A DNA stretch of 64,000 nt from Streptomyces sp. Tu6071 (GCF_000213055.1 NZ_CM001165.1:2565445-2629444), one strand, 5' to 3'. Shown: positions 32,277 through 42,210, counted from the first letter of the stretch. Notes: a model not told the origin generated them from the sequence alone. Numbers and translations: made by a program.

Positions 32277-33782
32277 ATGGCCGACACTCCGCGCCAGGAC
32301 CCCTCTCCTGCCGCCCCCGCGCCCGCCCGCCGCCCCGTGCGGGTCCGCTGGGTCCTGCTCGGCGTGCTCCTCGCCCTGCTCCTGTCCATGCTCGACGGCC
32401 TGATCGTCGGGACCGCGATGCCGACCGTCGTCGACGACCTCGGCGGGCTCGACCGGATGTCGTGGGTCGTCACCGGCTACACCCTCGCGACCGCGTGCTC
32501 GACCGCCGTGTGGGGCAAGCTCGGTGACCTCTTCGACCGCAAACGGGTCTTCCTCGCCTCGGTGGTGCTCTTCCTCGTGACGTCGGTGGCGTGCGGGCTC
32601 GCGCCGTCGATGAACGCGCTCATCGCCTTCCGCGTCGTGCAGGGACTCGGCGCGGGCGGCATGGGCGCGGGGGCCTTCGCGCTGATCGGCGCGCTCGTGC
32701 CGCCGCGCGAACGCGGCAGGTACCAGGGCATGGTGGCCGCCGTGATGGCGGTCGGGCAGCTCGGCGGGCCGCTCGTCGGCGGCTTCGTGACCGGGCACTT
32801 CGGCTGGCGCTGGGCGTTCTACGTGAACGTCCCCGTAGGTCTCGTGTGCCTCGCGTGGTGCGGCCTGCTGCTGCGGCTCCCGGCGCGGGAGCGACAGGGG
32901 GCGGTACGGATCGACTGGGCCGGGATCGTGCTGCTCAGCGGGGCCATCTCGGCCTTCGTGATGGCGGCGACGTGGGCGGGCAGCACGTACGCGTGGGGCT
33001 CGTGGCAGATCCTCGGCCTCGGCACGCTCGCCGTCGCGCTCCTCGCGGGCTTCGTCGTGACCGAACGCCGCGTGGCGGACCCGCTGATGCCGCCGCGCGT
33101 CTACACGGCCCACCGCAACTTCCCGCTCGCGGCGGTGCTGTTGACAGTGACGGGCATGACGCTGTTCGGGGCGACGCTCTATCTCCCGCTCTACCAGCAG
33201 GTGGTGCAGGGCGCGACCGCCTCGCACTCCGGCCTGCTGCTGCTCCCGATGATGATCGCGACGCTCGTCGCGACGAGCGTCGCGGGCAAGGTCATGTCGG
33301 CGACGGGCCGCTACAAGCTCTTCCCCGTCGTGGGCGCGGCGAGCATGGTCGTCGGCATGGGCCTGCTGTCGACGGCGGGGACCGGCACGCCCCACTCCCT
33401 CACCACGGTCTCCATGATCTTCCTGGGCATCGGCAGCGGCTTCGCCATGCAGATGTCGAACACGATCGCGCAGAACTCCGTCTCGATGCGGGACATGGGC
33501 GCGGCCTCGGCGGCGACCAACCTCTTCCGCACCCTGGGCGGCTCCCTCGGCCTCGCGATCTTCGCCTCGCTCTTCACGTCGAGCGTCCAGGGCGGCCCCG
33601 CGAAGGGCCCCGTCTACGCCGCGCACGTCGCCCACGCCACGCACCTGATCTTCCTGGTGGGAGCGTGTGTGGGCGTGACGGCCCTCCTCGCGGCCCTGGC
33701 GATCGAGGAGGTCCCGCTGCGGGGCAAGGAGCCCGCGAAGCCGGTGGCGGAGGGCGGCAAGGGGGCGACGGAGACGGCGTGA
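32277..33782 (+). CDS. MFS drug exporter, DHA2 (EmrB/QacA) family, 14 TM
   Basis: Encodes 501 aa. Fourteen hydrophobic segments; motif A reads WGKLGDLFDRKRVFLA, the helix-5 antiporter motif is VGQLGGPLVGGFVTGHFGWRW in part, and helix 1 carries LDGLIVGTAMPTVVDDL, the DHA2 motif D1 (usually LDxTIVNVALP). The start has AAAGGGGG about 6 nt upstream. It exports hydrophobic drugs or metabolites by proton exchange; substrate unknown. Its promoter is overlapped by two palindromes, so it is probably inducible. The convergent TetR gene beyond it has different putative operators and may not be its regulator. Confidence 0.92.
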   Translation: MADTPRQDPSPAAPAPARRPVRVRWVLLGVLLALLLSMLDGLIVGTAMPTVVDDLGGLDRMSWVVTGYTLATACSTAVWGKLGDLFDRKRVFLASVVLFLVTSVACGLAPSMNALIAFRVVQGLGAGGMGAGAFALIGALVPPRERGRYQGMVAAVMAVGQLGGPLVGGFVTGHFGWRWAFYVNVPVGLVCLAWCGLLLRLPARERQGAVRIDWAGIVLLSGAISAFVMAATWAGSTYAWGSWQILGLGTLAVALLAGFVVTERRVADPLMPPRVYTAHRNFPLAAVLLTVTGMTLFGATLYLPLYQQVVQGATASHSGLLLLPMMIATLVATSVAGKVMSATGRYKLFPVVGAASMVVGMGLLSTAGTGTPHSLTTVSMIFLGIGSGFAMQMSNTIAQNSVSMRDMGAASAATNLFRTLGGSLGLAIFASLFTSSVQGGPAKGPVYAAHVAHATHLIFLVGACVGVTALLAALAIEEVPLRGKEPAKPVAEGGKGATETA

Positions 33783-33822
33783 GCGACGCCGGACGGTGCG
33801 GGGCGAGGTACGGCGGCGGTGC

Positions 33823-33854
33823 GGGCGCGGGGCATCCGGGCGGATGCCGCGCCC
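33823..33854. terminator. Hairpin terminator between convergent genes
   Basis: GGCATCC/GGATGCC stem extended by GGGCGC/GCGCCC across a 2-nt bulge, 4-nt loop, between the exporter and the TetR gene. Confidence 0.6.
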
Positions 33855-33895
33855 GGCCGTCCTCCGCACCGGCCCGCCCCCACCCCGCACGCGGG

Positions 33896-34483
33896 TCACG
33901 CCACCCCGAACGCTCCCCGCGCCAGCCGCAGCAGCAGTTCCCCCATCTCGGCCCGTCCGATGCCGTCCGCCACCTGGTGCGGGGTCGAGTTGAGGAGGCC
34001 GAAGACCGCGTGGACCGTCGCGCGGGCCCTCGGCTCGTCCGTCGTGGGGCGGACCTTGCGGAGGGTGTCCACCCAGAGTTCGACGTACTCGCGCTGGAGG
34101 CGGCGCACCCGGCGGCGGTCCTCGTCGCGGAGGCGGTCGAGTTCCCGGTCGTGGAGGACGATCAGGGCGCGGTCGTCGAGAGCGAAGTCGATGTGGCCGG
34201 CGAGGAGCGAGTCGAGTACCGCTTCCGGGGGTCCCTCGGCCGCCGCGAGGCGCGCGCGTCCGCCCGCGAGCAGGCGCTCACTGATGCCGACGAGCAGTTC
34301 GGCGAGCATCGCGTCCTTGCCCGCGAAGTGCCGGTAGAGGCCGGGGCCACTGATGCCCACGGCCGCGCCTATCTCGTCCACCCCGACCCCGTGGAAGCCG
34401 CGCGCGGCGAAGAGGCGGGCGGCCTCCCGGAGGATCTGGACCCGTCTTGTCGGCGCGTCTGCGCTCGCGGGGCTGGTGCTCAT
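33896..34483 (-). CDS. TetR family regulator of the acyl-CoA carboxylase operon
   Basis: Encodes 195 aa. N-terminal helix-turn-helix (about 15-60): ILREAARLFAARGFHGVGVDEIGAAVGISGPGLYRHFAGKDAML in pieces, an exact TetR pattern. The rest is a helical ligand domain. It is divergent from accD1-accA1-hmgL-acdH; two imperfect GTTA...TAAC palindromes lie in the 132-bp gap. Members next to such operons usually sense acyl-CoA and repress both directions, so it is probably a leucine/isovalerate pathway repressor. The start has no clear ribosome site and TAGAAT lies 9 nt upstream, suggesting a leaderless mRNA. Confidence 0.88.
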   Translation of the reverse strand: MSTSPASADAPTRRVQILREAARLFAARGFHGVGVDEIGAAVGISGPGLYRHFAGKDAMLAELLVGISERLLAGGRARLAAAEGPPEAVLDSLLAGHIDFALDDRALIVLHDRELDRLRDEDRRRVRRLQREYVELWVDTLRKVRPTTDEPRARATVHAVFGLLNSTPHQVADGIGRAEMGELLLRLARGAFGVA

Positions 34484-34506
34484 GGGAAGTCATTCTAGAC
34501 AAGGCC

Positions 34507-34551
34507 GTTAGCGCTCGTTAACCTGAATGGCAGACGTTAACGCTCACTAAC
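34507..34551. promoter_or_regulatory. Two TetR-type operator palindromes
   Basis: GTTAGCGCTCGTTAAC (34507-34522) and GTTAACGCTCACTAAC (34536-34551) are imperfect 16-bp palindromes, 29 bp apart centre to centre, in the divergent tetR-accD1 promoter. The repeated GTTA/TAAC arms suit a TetR-family repressor such as the one encoded alongside. Confidence 0.7.
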
Positions 34552-34615
34552 ACGCTTATTCATACGTTCAGCGACCGCCGGGCGACGGAGCCCGGCCGGC
34601 GAGGGGATCGACCGC

Positions 34616-36355
34616 ATGGCGGACCAGATGACGGCGACGGGCGGCGGCGGCAGTACGGGCGGCACGGCCCCGCACCTCCACCGCGCCCACTCCCCCGGCC
34701 CCCAGGCCGCCCCCTCCGGCGTCCACCCCGCGGCGTCCTCCCAGCTCGCCCCCGTCCTCACCACCGCCGCCGACCCCGCTTCCGAGACGTGGCGCGCCAA
34801 CGAGGCCGCGCACGCGAAGCTCGCCGACGAGCTGCGCTCGCGCCTGGAGCGGGCCCGGCTCGGCGGCGGCGAGCGCGCCCGCGAGCGGCACGTCTCGCGC
34901 GGCAAGATGCTCCCGCGCGACCGGGTCGACGGGCTCCTCGACGCCGGTTCGCCGTTCCTGGAGCTGGCACCGCTCGCCGCCGAGGGGCTGTACGAGGGGG
35001 CCGCGCCCGCCGCCGGGGTCGTCGCCGGACTCGGCATGATCTCGGGCCGGTTGAGCGTCGTCGTCGCCAACGACGCGACGGTCAAGGGCGGTACGTACTA
35101 CCCGATGACCGTCAAGAAGCACCTGCGCGCGCAGGAGGTCGCCCTGGAGAACCGCCTGCCGTGCGTGTATCTCGTGGACTCCGGCGGCGCGTTCCTGCCG
35201 ATGCAGGACGAAGTCTTCCCCGACCGCGAGCACTTCGGGCGGATCTTCTACAACCAGGCCCGTATGTCGGCGGCCGGGATTCCGCAGATCGCCTCGGTGA
35301 TGGGCTCGTGCACGGCCGGGGGCGCGTACGTGCCCGCGATGAGCGACGAGGCGGTCATCGTGCGCGACCAGGGCACGATCTTCCTCGGCGGCCCGCCGCT
35401 CGTGAAGGCGGCGACGGGCGAGGTCGTGACGGCCGAGGAGCTGGGCGGCGGCGAGGTCCACAGCCGCGTCTCCGGCGTCACGGACCACCTCGCCGAGGAC
35501 GACGCGCACGCGCTGCGGATCGTGCGGAACATCGTCGCGACACTGCCCGGGCGCAAGGAACTCCCGTGGGCGGTACGGGAGCCGGAGGAGCCGTCCGTCG
35601 ATCCGGCGGGCCTGTACGGGGCCGTCCCGGCCGACTCGCGCACCCCGTACGACGTGCGCGAGGTCATCGCGCGGATCGTGGACGGCTCGCGCTTCCAGGA
35701 GTTCAAGGCCGAGTACGGGCAGACGCTCGTGACGGGCTTCGCGCACGTCCACGGCCACCCGGTCGGCATCGTCGCCAACAACGGCATCCTCTTCTCCGAA
35801 TCGGCCCAGAAGGGCGCGCACTTCATCGAGTTGTGCGACCAGCGCGGCATCCCGCTGCTCTTCCTCCAGAACATCTCGGGCTTCATGGTCGGCCGCGCCT
35901 ACGAGGCGGGCGGCATCGCGAAGCACGGCGCGAAGATGGTCACGGCGGTCGCGACGACGCGCGTACCGAAGCTGACCGTCGTCATCGGCGGCTCGTACGG
36001 GGCGGGCAACTACTCGATGTGCGGCCGGGCCTACGGCCCCCGCTTCCTGTGGATGTGGCCCAACGCGAAGATCTCCGTCATGGGCGGCGAACAGGCCGCG
36101 TCCGTCCTCGCGACCGTCAAGCGCGACCAGTTGGAGGCGCGCGGCGAGGAGTGGCCCGCCGACGACGAGGAGCGCTTCAAGGCGCCGGTCCGGCAGCAGT
36201 ACGAGAAGCAGGGCGACGCCTACTACGCGACCGCGCGCCTGTGGGACGACGGCGTGATCGACCCGCTCGACACGCGCCGCGTCCTCGGCCTCGCGCTCAC
36301 CGCCTGCGCCCACGCGCCGCTGCCCGAACCGCGCTTCGGCGTCTTCCGGATGTGA
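34616..36355 (+). CDS. accD1: Acyl-CoA carboxylase carboxyltransferase (methylcrotonyl-CoA carboxylase beta)
   Basis: Encodes 579 aa from ATG 34616, with GAGGGG 9 nt upstream. A Gly/Pro/His-rich extension of about 45 residues precedes two crotonase-like carboxyltransferase domains. [20 protein letters not shown] (N-half) and later [33 protein letters not shown] in pieces (C-half) form the acyl-CoA and carboxybiotin sites. It transfers CO2 from biotin to 3-methylcrotonyl-CoA in leucine breakdown; this specificity follows from the hmgL and acdH neighbours. First gene of the operon, under TetR-type palindromes. The order matches the S. coelicolor accD1-accA1-hmgL-acdH locus from memory. Confidence 0.92.
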   Translation: MADQMTATGGGGSTGGTAPHLHRAHSPGPQAAPSGVHPAASSQLAPVLTTAADPASETWRANEAAHAKLADELRSRLERARLGGGERARERHVSRGKMLPRDRVDGLLDAGSPFLELAPLAAEGLYEGAAPAAGVVAGLGMISGRLSVVVANDATVKGGTYYPMTVKKHLRAQEVALENRLPCVYLVDSGGAFLPMQDEVFPDREHFGRIFYNQARMSAAGIPQIASVMGSCTAGGAYVPAMSDEAVIVRDQGTIFLGGPPLVKAATGEVVTAEELGGGEVHSRVSGVTDHLAEDDAHALRIVRNIVATLPGRKELPWAVREPEEPSVDPAGLYGAVPADSRTPYDVREVIARIVDGSRFQEFKAEYGQTLVTGFAHVHGHPVGIVANNGILFSESAQKGAHFIELCDQRGIPLLFLQNISGFMVGRAYEAGGIAKHGAKMVTAVATTRVPKLTVVIGGSYGAGNYSMCGRAYGPRFLWMWPNAKISVMGGEQAASVLATVKRDQLEARGEEWPADDEERFKAPVRQQYEKQGDAYYATARLWDDGVIDPLDTRRVLGLALTACAHAPLPEPRFGVFRM

Positions 36356-36420
36356 TCCCGATGACGACCCCCGTGACGACCTCACATCCCCCGACGTCAA
36401 AGGCGACTTCGAAGGTGGCC

Positions 36421-38421
36421 ATGCCAGGAACCGCTCTGTTCGACACCGTCCTCATCGCCAACCGCGGCGAGATCGCCGTCCGCGTCATCCGCACCCTGCG
36501 CGCCCTCGGCATCCGCTCGGTCGCGGTCTACAGCGACGCCGACGCGCGCGCCCGGCACGTACGGGAGGCCGACGAGGCCGTCCGCATCGGCCCCGCGCCC
36601 GCGACCGAGAGCTACCTCTCGGTGCCCGCGCTGCTGGAGGCAGCGCGGCGCACGGGCGCCCAGGCGGTGCATCCCGGCTACGGCTTCCTCGCGGAGAACG
36701 CGGCCTTCGCGCGCGCCTGCGCGGACGCGGGCCTCGTCTTCATCGGCCCCCCGGCGGACGCCGTGGACCTCATGGGCGACAAGATCCGCGCCAAGGAGAC
36801 GGTGAAGGCGGCGGGCGTGCCCGTCGTGCCCGGGTCGAGCGGCAGCGGCCTGGACGACGAGGAACTCGCCGACGCGGCCCGGGAGATCGGGATGCCGGTG
36901 CTGCTCAAGCCTTCGGCGGGCGGCGGCGGCAAGGGGATGCGCCTCGTGCACGAGGAGGCACTGCTCGCCGAGGAGATCGCGGCGGCCCGCCGAGAGGCCC
37001 GCTCCTCCTTCGGGGACGACACCCTCCTCGTCGAACGCTGGGTGCAGCGCCCCCGGCACATCGAGATCCAGGTCTTCGCCGACCGGCACGGCAACGTCAT
37101 CCACCTCGGCGAGCGCGAGTGCTCGCTCCAGCGCCGCCACCAGAAGCTCATCGAGGAGGCTCCCTCGGTCCTGCTCGACGAGGCGACGCGCGCGGCGATG
37201 GGCGAGGCGGCGGTCCGCGCGGCCCGGTCCTGCGGCTACGAGGGCGCGGGCACGGTCGAGTTCATCGTCCCCGGGCCCGACCCCGACGCCCCGGCGGGTA
37301 CCGCCCCCGAGGCGTACTACTTCATGGAGATGAACACGCGTCTCCAAGTCGAGCACCCTGTCACCGAGTTGGTGACCGGACTCGACCTCGTCGAGTGGCA
37401 GATCAGGGTCGCGGCCGGGGAGCCCCTCCCGCTCGCGCAGGAGGACGTACGGCTCGACGGGCACGCGGTCGAGGCGCGCATCTGCGCCGAGTCCGTCCAA
37501 GTACTCGACGGTTCACCGGCGTTCCTGCCGAGCGGTGGCACGGTGCTGCGCCTCGAAGAGCCCGGGGGGCCGGGCGTGCGGGTCGATTCGGGGCTCAGCG
37601 AGGGCGTCGAGGTCGGCAGCGCGTACGACCCGATGCTCGCCAAGATCATCGCGTACGGCCCGGACCGGGACACGGCCCTGCGCCGCCTGCGCGGCGCGCT
37701 CTCCCGCACCGTCACACTCGGCGTCCAGACGAACGCGGGCTTCCTGCGTCGCCTGCTGGCCCATCCGCGGGTAGTGGCGGGCGAGTTGGACACGGGCCTC
37801 GTCGAGCGCGAGGCGGCCGGGTTCGTGGAGCCGGAGGTGCCGCGCGAGGTGTACGCGGCGGCAGCGGCGGTGCGCAGGGCGGCCGTGACGGCGGGCGGCG
37901 CGGGCCCCGGCTGGCGCGACCCCTTCGCCGCCGGGGACGGGTGGCGGCTCGGCGGGACCCCGGCTCCGCTGCGGGTGCCGCTGCGGGTGCCGGGCCACGA
38001 GCCGGTCGAGCGGACCGTGCCCGCGGACGCCGAGGTGAGCGAGGAGGCCGTGACGGTCACGGCGGTCGGGCGGCGGCTCCGCTTCGTACGGGCCGGGGAC
38101 TGGCTCGGGCGGGACGGGGACGCGTGGGAGGTGCGCGACCACGACCCGGTCGCCGCGGCGCTGCGCGCGGCCGGGGGCGCGGGCGGCACGGGCTCGCTCA
38201 CCGCGCCGATGCCGGGCACGGTCACGGTCGTCAAGGCCCAGGAGGGCGACGCGGTCCGGGCGGGCGACGGACTGCTCGTGGTGGAGGCGATGAAGATGGA
38301 GCACGTCATCACCGCGCCGCACGACGGCACGGTGACCCGGATCGCCGTGCGGCAGGGCAGCACCGTCGCGATGGACGAAGTCCTCGCGGTCGTCGAGCCG
38401 TTGACGGAGGTGGCGCGATGA
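36421..38421 (+). CDS. accA1: Acyl-CoA carboxylase biotin-containing alpha subunit
   Basis: Encodes 666 aa from ATG 36421 (AAGGTGG just upstream); an in-frame ATG at 36361 would add 20 residues without a good site. Biotin carboxylase domain (about 8-460): [42 protein letters not shown] (ATP grasp), [14 protein letters not shown]. The C-terminal biotin carrier domain has [10 protein letters not shown] with the biotinyl Lys near residue 622. ATP-dependent carboxylation of biotin, then transfer by the beta subunit. Its stop overlaps the hmgL start (ATGA). Confidence 0.93.
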   Translation: MPGTALFDTVLIANRGEIAVRVIRTLRALGIRSVAVYSDADARARHVREADEAVRIGPAPATESYLSVPALLEAARRTGAQAVHPGYGFLAENAAFARACADAGLVFIGPPADAVDLMGDKIRAKETVKAAGVPVVPGSSGSGLDDEELADAAREIGMPVLLKPSAGGGGKGMRLVHEEALLAEEIAAARREARSSFGDDTLLVERWVQRPRHIEIQVFADRHGNVIHLGERECSLQRRHQKLIEEAPSVLLDEATRAAMGEAAVRAARSCGYEGAGTVEFIVPGPDPDAPAGTAPEAYYFMEMNTRLQVEHPVTELVTGLDLVEWQIRVAAGEPLPLAQEDVRLDGHAVEARICAESVQVLDGSPAFLPSGGTVLRLEEPGGPGVRVDSGLSEGVEVGSAYDPMLAKIIAYGPDRDTALRRLRGALSRTVTLGVQTNAGFLRRLLAHPRVVAGELDTGLVEREAAGFVEPEVPREVYAAAAAVRRAAVTAGGAGPGWRDPFAAGDGWRLGGTPAPLRVPLRVPGHEPVERTVPADAEVSEEAVTVTAVGRRLRFVRAGDWLGRDGDAWEVRDHDPVAAALRAAGGAGGTGSLTAPMPGTVTVVKAQEGDAVRAGDGLLVVEAMKMEHVITAPHDGTVTRIAVRQGSTVAMDEVLAVVEPLTEVAR

Positions 38422-39359
38422 GCACGGGACTCCCGATGACGGTTCCGCTCGACGGGCTGCCCTCCCGCGTCCGTATCCACGAGGTCGGTGCGCGCGACGG
38501 ACTCCAGAACGAGAAGAGCACCGTTCCCGTCGACGTGAAGGCCGAGTTCGTGCACCGGCTCGCGAGCGCCGGGCTCACGACGGTCGAGGCCACGAGCTTC
38601 GTTCACCCCAAGTGGGTGCCCCAACTCGCCGATGCCGAGGAGCTGTTCCCTCGTCTCGCGGATCTGCGGGAGCAGGGCGTGCGGCTGCCCGTCCTCGTCC
38701 CGAACGCGCGCGGCCTGGAGCGGGCGCTCGCGCTCGGCGCGGACCGCGTGGCGATCTTCGCGAGCGTCACGGAGAGCTTCGCGAAGGCCAACCTGAACCG
38801 CACCGTGGACGAGTCCCTGGCGGTCTTCGCGCCGGTCGTCGCGCAGGCGAAGGCCGCCGGAGCGCACGTGCGCGGCTATCTGTCGATGTGCTTCGGCGAC
38901 CCGTGGGAGGGCCCGGTCCCGGTCGAGCGGGTCGTCGGGGTCGCGAAGGCGCTCGAAGCGATGGGCTGCGACGAGCTGAGCCTCGGCGACACGATCGGCG
39001 TCGCGACGGCCGGGCACGTACGGGCGCTGCTCACGGCCCTCACGGAAGCGGGCGTGCCGCTCGCGACGCTCGGCGTGCACTTCCACGACACGTACGGGCA
39101 GGCCCTCGCGAACACCCTGGAGGCGCTGCACATGGGCGTGACCACGGTCGACGCCTCGGCCGGCGGCCTCGGCGGCTGCCCCTTCGCGCGCAGCGCGACG
39201 GGGAACCTCGCGACCGAGGACCTCGTGTGGCTGCTGCGCGGCCTCGGCATCGAGACCGGCGTCGACCTGGACTCCCTGGTCGCGACGAGTACGTGGATGG
39301 CCGGCCACCTGGGCCGCCCGTCCCCGTCCCGCACGGTCCGCGCACTGGCGGGTTCCTGA
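38418..39359 (+). CDS. hmgL: Hydroxymethylglutaryl-CoA lyase
   Basis: Encodes 313 aa. TIM-barrel of the HMGL family: [13 protein letters not shown] (metal and catalytic Asp/Arg), [24 protein letters not shown] (metal His pair) and the [15 protein letters not shown] loop with the catalytic Cys. It cleaves HMG-CoA to acetoacetate and acetyl-CoA, last step of leucine catabolism. Start overlaps the accA1 stop by 4 bp, indicating coupling. The acdH gene follows after 130 bp. Confidence 0.95.
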   Translation: MSTGLPMTVPLDGLPSRVRIHEVGARDGLQNEKSTVPVDVKAEFVHRLASAGLTTVEATSFVHPKWVPQLADAEELFPRLADLREQGVRLPVLVPNARGLERALALGADRVAIFASVTESFAKANLNRTVDESLAVFAPVVAQAKAAGAHVRGYLSMCFGDPWEGPVPVERVVGVAKALEAMGCDELSLGDTIGVATAGHVRALLTALTEAGVPLATLGVHFHDTYGQALANTLEALHMGVTTVDASAGGLGGCPFARSATGNLATEDLVWLLRGLGIETGVDLDSLVATSTWMAGHLGRPSPSRTVRALAGS

Positions 39360-39489
39360 CCCCGTACGCATCCCCGTCCCCACCCCTGCCCCGTCCCCTC
39401 CGTCGCCCGACCGGCGGCACCCCTCCCCCTCCCCCGCGTCCCGGCACCCCGGACGCGCCCCCGCTCACCCGTACCGAGGAGTGACCCCC

Positions 39490-40662
39490 ATGCCGCTGGA
39501 CCACAGGCTCACCGAGGAGCACGAACAACTGCGCCGCACCGTCGAGGAGTTCGCGCACGACGTCGTCGCGCCGAAGATCGGCGACTACTACGAGCGGCAC
39601 GAGTTCCCGTACGAGATCGTGCGCGAGATGGGCCGCATGGGGCTCTTCGGGCTGCCGTTCCCCGAGGAGTACGGCGGGATGGGCGGCGACTACCTCGCGC
39701 TCGGCCTGGCGCTCGAAGAACTCGCCCGAGTGGACTCCTCGGTGGCGATCACGCTGGAGGCGGGCGTCTCGCTCGGCGCCATGCCGATCCACCTCTTCGG
39801 CACCGAGGAGCAGAAGCGCGAGTGGCTTCCGCGCCTGTGCGCGGGCGAACTCCTGGGCGCCTTCGGCCTCACCGAGCCGGGCGCGGGCTCGGACGCGGGC
39901 GGCACCCGCACGACGGCGGTGCTCGACGAGGCGACGAACGAGTGGGTCATCAACGGCTCGAAGTGCTTCATCACCAACTCCGGTACGGACATCACGGGCT
40001 TGGTGACGGTGACGGCGGTGACCGGGCGCAAGGACGACGGCCGCCCGCGCATCTCCTCGATCATCGTGCCCTCGGGAACCCCCGGCTTCACCGTGGCGGC
40101 CCCGTACTCGAAGGTCGGCTGGAACGCCTCGGACACGCGCGAGCTGTCCTTCCAGGACGTACGGGTCCCGGCAGCCAACCTGCTCGGCGAACTCGGTCGC
40201 GGGTACGCGCAGTTCCTCCGCATCCTCGACGAGGGCCGGGTCGCGATCGCGGCGCTCGCGACGGGGCTCGCGCAGGGCTGCGTGGACGAGTCGGTCGCGT
40301 ACGCGAAGGAACGGCACGCCTTCGGGAAGCCCATCGGGGCCAACCAGGCACTCCAGTTCAAGATCGCGGACATGGAACTGCGGGCGCACACCGCGCGGTT
40401 GTCGTGGCGGGACGCGGCGAGCAGGCTCGTGCGCGGGGAGGCGTTCAAGAAGGAGGCGGCGCTCGCGAAGCTGTACTCGTCGACGATCGCCGTCGACAAC
40501 GCGCGCGACGCCACGCAGGTGCACGGCGGCTACGGCTTCATGAACGAGTACCCGGTCGCGCGCATGTGGCGGGACGCGAAGATCCTGGAGATCGGCGAGG
40601 GCACGAGCGAGGTCCAGCGGATGCTGATCGCCCGGGAGTTGGGGCTGCCGACGGCGGCCTGA
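39490..40662 (+). CDS. acdH: Isovaleryl-CoA dehydrogenase-like acyl-CoA dehydrogenase
   Basis: Encodes 390 aa from ATG 39490 (GAGGAG 8 nt upstream; the GTG at 39481 overlaps that site). Acyl-CoA dehydrogenase core: AFGLTEPGAGSDAGGTRTTA, VINGSKCFITNSG, FGKPIGANQALQFK and QVHGGYGFMNEYPVARMWRDAKILEIGEGTSE in pieces. With accD1-accA1-hmgL it completes the route from isovaleryl-CoA (leucine) to acetoacetate and acetyl-CoA. Last gene of the TetR-controlled operon. No terminator hairpin is obvious after it. Confidence 0.93.
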   Translation: MPLDHRLTEEHEQLRRTVEEFAHDVVAPKIGDYYERHEFPYEIVREMGRMGLFGLPFPEEYGGMGGDYLALGLALEELARVDSSVAITLEAGVSLGAMPIHLFGTEEQKREWLPRLCAGELLGAFGLTEPGAGSDAGGTRTTAVLDEATNEWVINGSKCFITNSGTDITGLVTVTAVTGRKDDGRPRISSIIVPSGTPGFTVAAPYSKVGWNASDTRELSFQDVRVPAANLLGELGRGYAQFLRILDEGRVAIAALATGLAQGCVDESVAYAKERHAFGKPIGANQALQFKIADMELRAHTARLSWRDAASRLVRGEAFKKEAALAKLYSSTIAVDNARDATQVHGGYGFMNEYPVARMWRDAKILEIGEGTSEVQRMLIARELGLPTAA

Positions 40663-40970
40663 GCGGGGGCGGGCGGGCGTAGAGCGGGGGCGGGCTGGAG
40701 GCGTTGGGCTGCGCGAGCGGGGCTGGGGGGCGCGAGCGGCGCGAGCTGGGCCGGTGCGGGCAGCGCGAGCCGGACGCGGGGGTCCGGCCGCTTGGGGGCG
40801 GTCGGGCCCGCCGCACGGGGTCGCGCCCCCGTCGGGATGACGCCGCCGCCCTTCGGGTAAAGTTCCAAGGTTCTGCTCCGTACACCCGTGCGGGAACCGT
40901 CCGGGCATACGGAGCGGACTTACTGGAGAGGCGCCGCAGGGGGCGGCGTCCGTTACCCGGGGGGATCTCC
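40663..40970. other. Intergenic region without a supported gene
   Basis: About 308 bp after acdH, first half made of G-rich low-complexity sequence. In S. coelicolor, as I recall, the desferrioxamine genes begin next to this point; nothing of them is present here. Confidence 0.5.
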
Positions 40971-41372
40971 ATGCACACCCGACGCCGCACCACCACCGTC
41001 GCCACCGCCTGTCTCGGCCTCGCGCTCAGCCTCTCGCTCACGGCGTGCGGCGGCGGGCAGAAGGCGGTGAGGGGGACGCTCGTGCGGACCACGAACAACC
41101 CCTCCTCGCTCTACTGCGTGCAACTCGACGACGTCAACGGCAAGTCGAGCCAGGACGGCCGCTGGTACGAGGTGAAGCAGAAGGACTACAGCAAGGCCAG
41201 CTCCGCCGCGCCGGGCGCCCGGCTGAAGTTCACGCCGAAGGACGACGACTGCGAGAAGTCGTCGCACGGCTCGTCCTCCTCGTACTCGAACGGCCACCGG
41301 AAGAGCCACAAGAGCGGCACGAACAAGAGCCGAAGCCGCAGCCGCAGCGGTACGAGCAAGAGCCGCCACTGA
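40971..41372 (+). CDS. Secreted lipoprotein with basic Ser/Lys/Arg tail
   Basis: Encodes 133 aa. Twin-Arg-like start MHTRRRTTTVAT, hydrophobic core LGLALSLS and lipobox LTAC (Cys26). The mature part is short: a globular 60 residues (LVRTTNNPSSLYCVQLDDVNG, WYEVKQKDYSKAS) and a 40-residue tail of HGSSSSYSNGHRKSHKSG and RSRSRSRSG type. The tail could bind wall polymers or nucleic acid; function unknown. Conserved only as a hypothetical Streptomyces type in my memory. It ends 238 bp before a strong hairpin. Confidence 0.8.
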   Translation: MHTRRRTTTVATACLGLALSLSLTACGGGQKAVRGTLVRTTNNPSSLYCVQLDDVNGKSSQDGRWYEVKQKDYSKASSAAPGARLKFTPKDDDCEKSSHGSSSSYSNGHRKSHKSGTNKSRSRSRSGTSKSRH

Positions 41373-41435
41373 GGGGCGGCGGCCCGGACAGCCAGGCGCG
41401 GGCGGCCGGGTGGTGAGGGGTGGGTGGCCGAGGGC

Positions 41436-41478
41436 GGGCAGCCCAGGTGGCCATGAAGGGCAGCCCAGGTGGCCATGA
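41436..41478. repeat. 22-bp tandem duplication
   Basis: GGGCAGCCCAGGTGGCCATGA occurs twice, one base between, in non-coding sequence. Confidence 0.8.
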
Positions 41479-41609
41479 CGGGGAGGCCGTCTGCCACGGA
41501 CGGGTGGGCCGGCTGCCACGCACGGGCAGCCGAAGAGGCGCTGACCGGCAGCCCGCCGTACACCGAGCGGTTGCGGACCACTCGCCCCCTGTGCAAAACC
41601 AGGTCGTCG

Positions 41610-41649
41610 CCGCACAACGGCTCACTCTTCGGAGTGAGCCGTTGTGCGG
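41610..41649. terminator. Perfect 18-bp stem with TTCG loop
   Basis: CCGCACAACGGCTCACTC, TTCG, then the exact complement. UUCG is an unusually stable tetraloop, so this is a very strong hairpin. Probably the terminator of the lipoprotein gene; no T-tract follows. Confidence 0.75.
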
Positions 41650-41660
41650 TTTCAGCGAGG

Positions 41661-41669
41661 TTATCCACA
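41661..41669 (+). promoter_or_regulatory. Single consensus DnaA box
   Basis: TTATCCACA, the classical DnaA 9-mer, just after the hairpin. Only one copy, so not an origin. Confidence 0.35.
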
Positions 41670-41866
41670 GATTCGGGCGCGGAACGGGTTCGCGGGGTTA
41701 CGGAGCGTGGCGGCTTGGGATGATGGTGTAGGGGTCGTCCCCCCGGGCGGGAGGGGGCTGCCTCGCCTCACACGCCCACCCACTCGCCCGAAGGACCCCA
41801 CCCCACCCCGCACCTCCCGCACCCCCCCACCCCACCCCACCCCGCACCCCCCTCACCCTCACCCCC

Positions 41867-41919
41867 CTGCCCGATATCGGGCAGATTTCTTGCAGAACCC
41901 CACCCCCCTCCCCCAATAT
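41867..41919 (+). promoter_or_regulatory. 18-bp palindrome plus promoter of the pre-glmS small gene
   Basis: CTGCCCGATATCGGGCAG (41867-41884) is a perfect palindrome, followed by -35 TTGCAG (41890-41895) and -10 CAATAT (41914-41919), spacer 18. The -10 ends 6 nt before GTG 41926, so the mRNA is leaderless. The palindrome is a probable regulator site. Confidence 0.6.
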
Positions 41920-41925
41920 CGACGA

Positions 41926-42210
41926 GTGCAAGAACGCCGGACCGACCCCGACCCGCTCGACGAGCTGCTCGACCACCTCACGCGGAGCACCCCGCTGAGC
42001 CGTGGCGAGGCCCACCGCGTGGTGCTGGACGTCCTGGCGTTCTACGACGAGACCACCGAGGAGTGGGTCCGCAGACGGCACCGGGAGCTGCAGGCCAAGG
42101 GCCTGACCAACCCGGCGATCTTCGCGCGGATCTCCGAGGAGCTGCCGCACCGCGCGGTGGCCCCGCCCCGGCTGTCCCTGCGGCAGCTACGGCGCCTCGT
42201 CTACGGCTGA
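41926..42210 (+). CDS. Small conserved protein upstream of glmS, unknown function
   Basis: Encodes 94 aa from GTG 41926, set by the promoter 6 nt upstream (leaderless). Mostly helical and charged: DELLDHLTRSTPLSRGEAHRVVLDVLAFYDETTEEWVRRRHRELQ in pieces, then a LTNPAIFARISEEL helix and RLSLRQLRRLVYG end. No membrane helix, no known motif; the last 40 residues look like a small DNA- or RNA-binding helical bundle. glmS follows after 163 bp. Role unknown. Confidence 0.8.
   Translation: MQERRTDPDPLDELLDHLTRSTPLSRGEAHRVVLDVLAFYDETTEEWVRRRHRELQAKGLTNPAIFARISEELPHRAVAPPRLSLRQLRRLVYG

Noticed and set aside
34789..36360. Upstream extension of the accA1 frame
   Set aside because: Shadow of accD1 in another frame; biotin carboxylase homology starts only after 36421.
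41661..41669. Replication origin
   Set aside because: A single DnaA box with no cluster and no dnaA/dnaN nearby.
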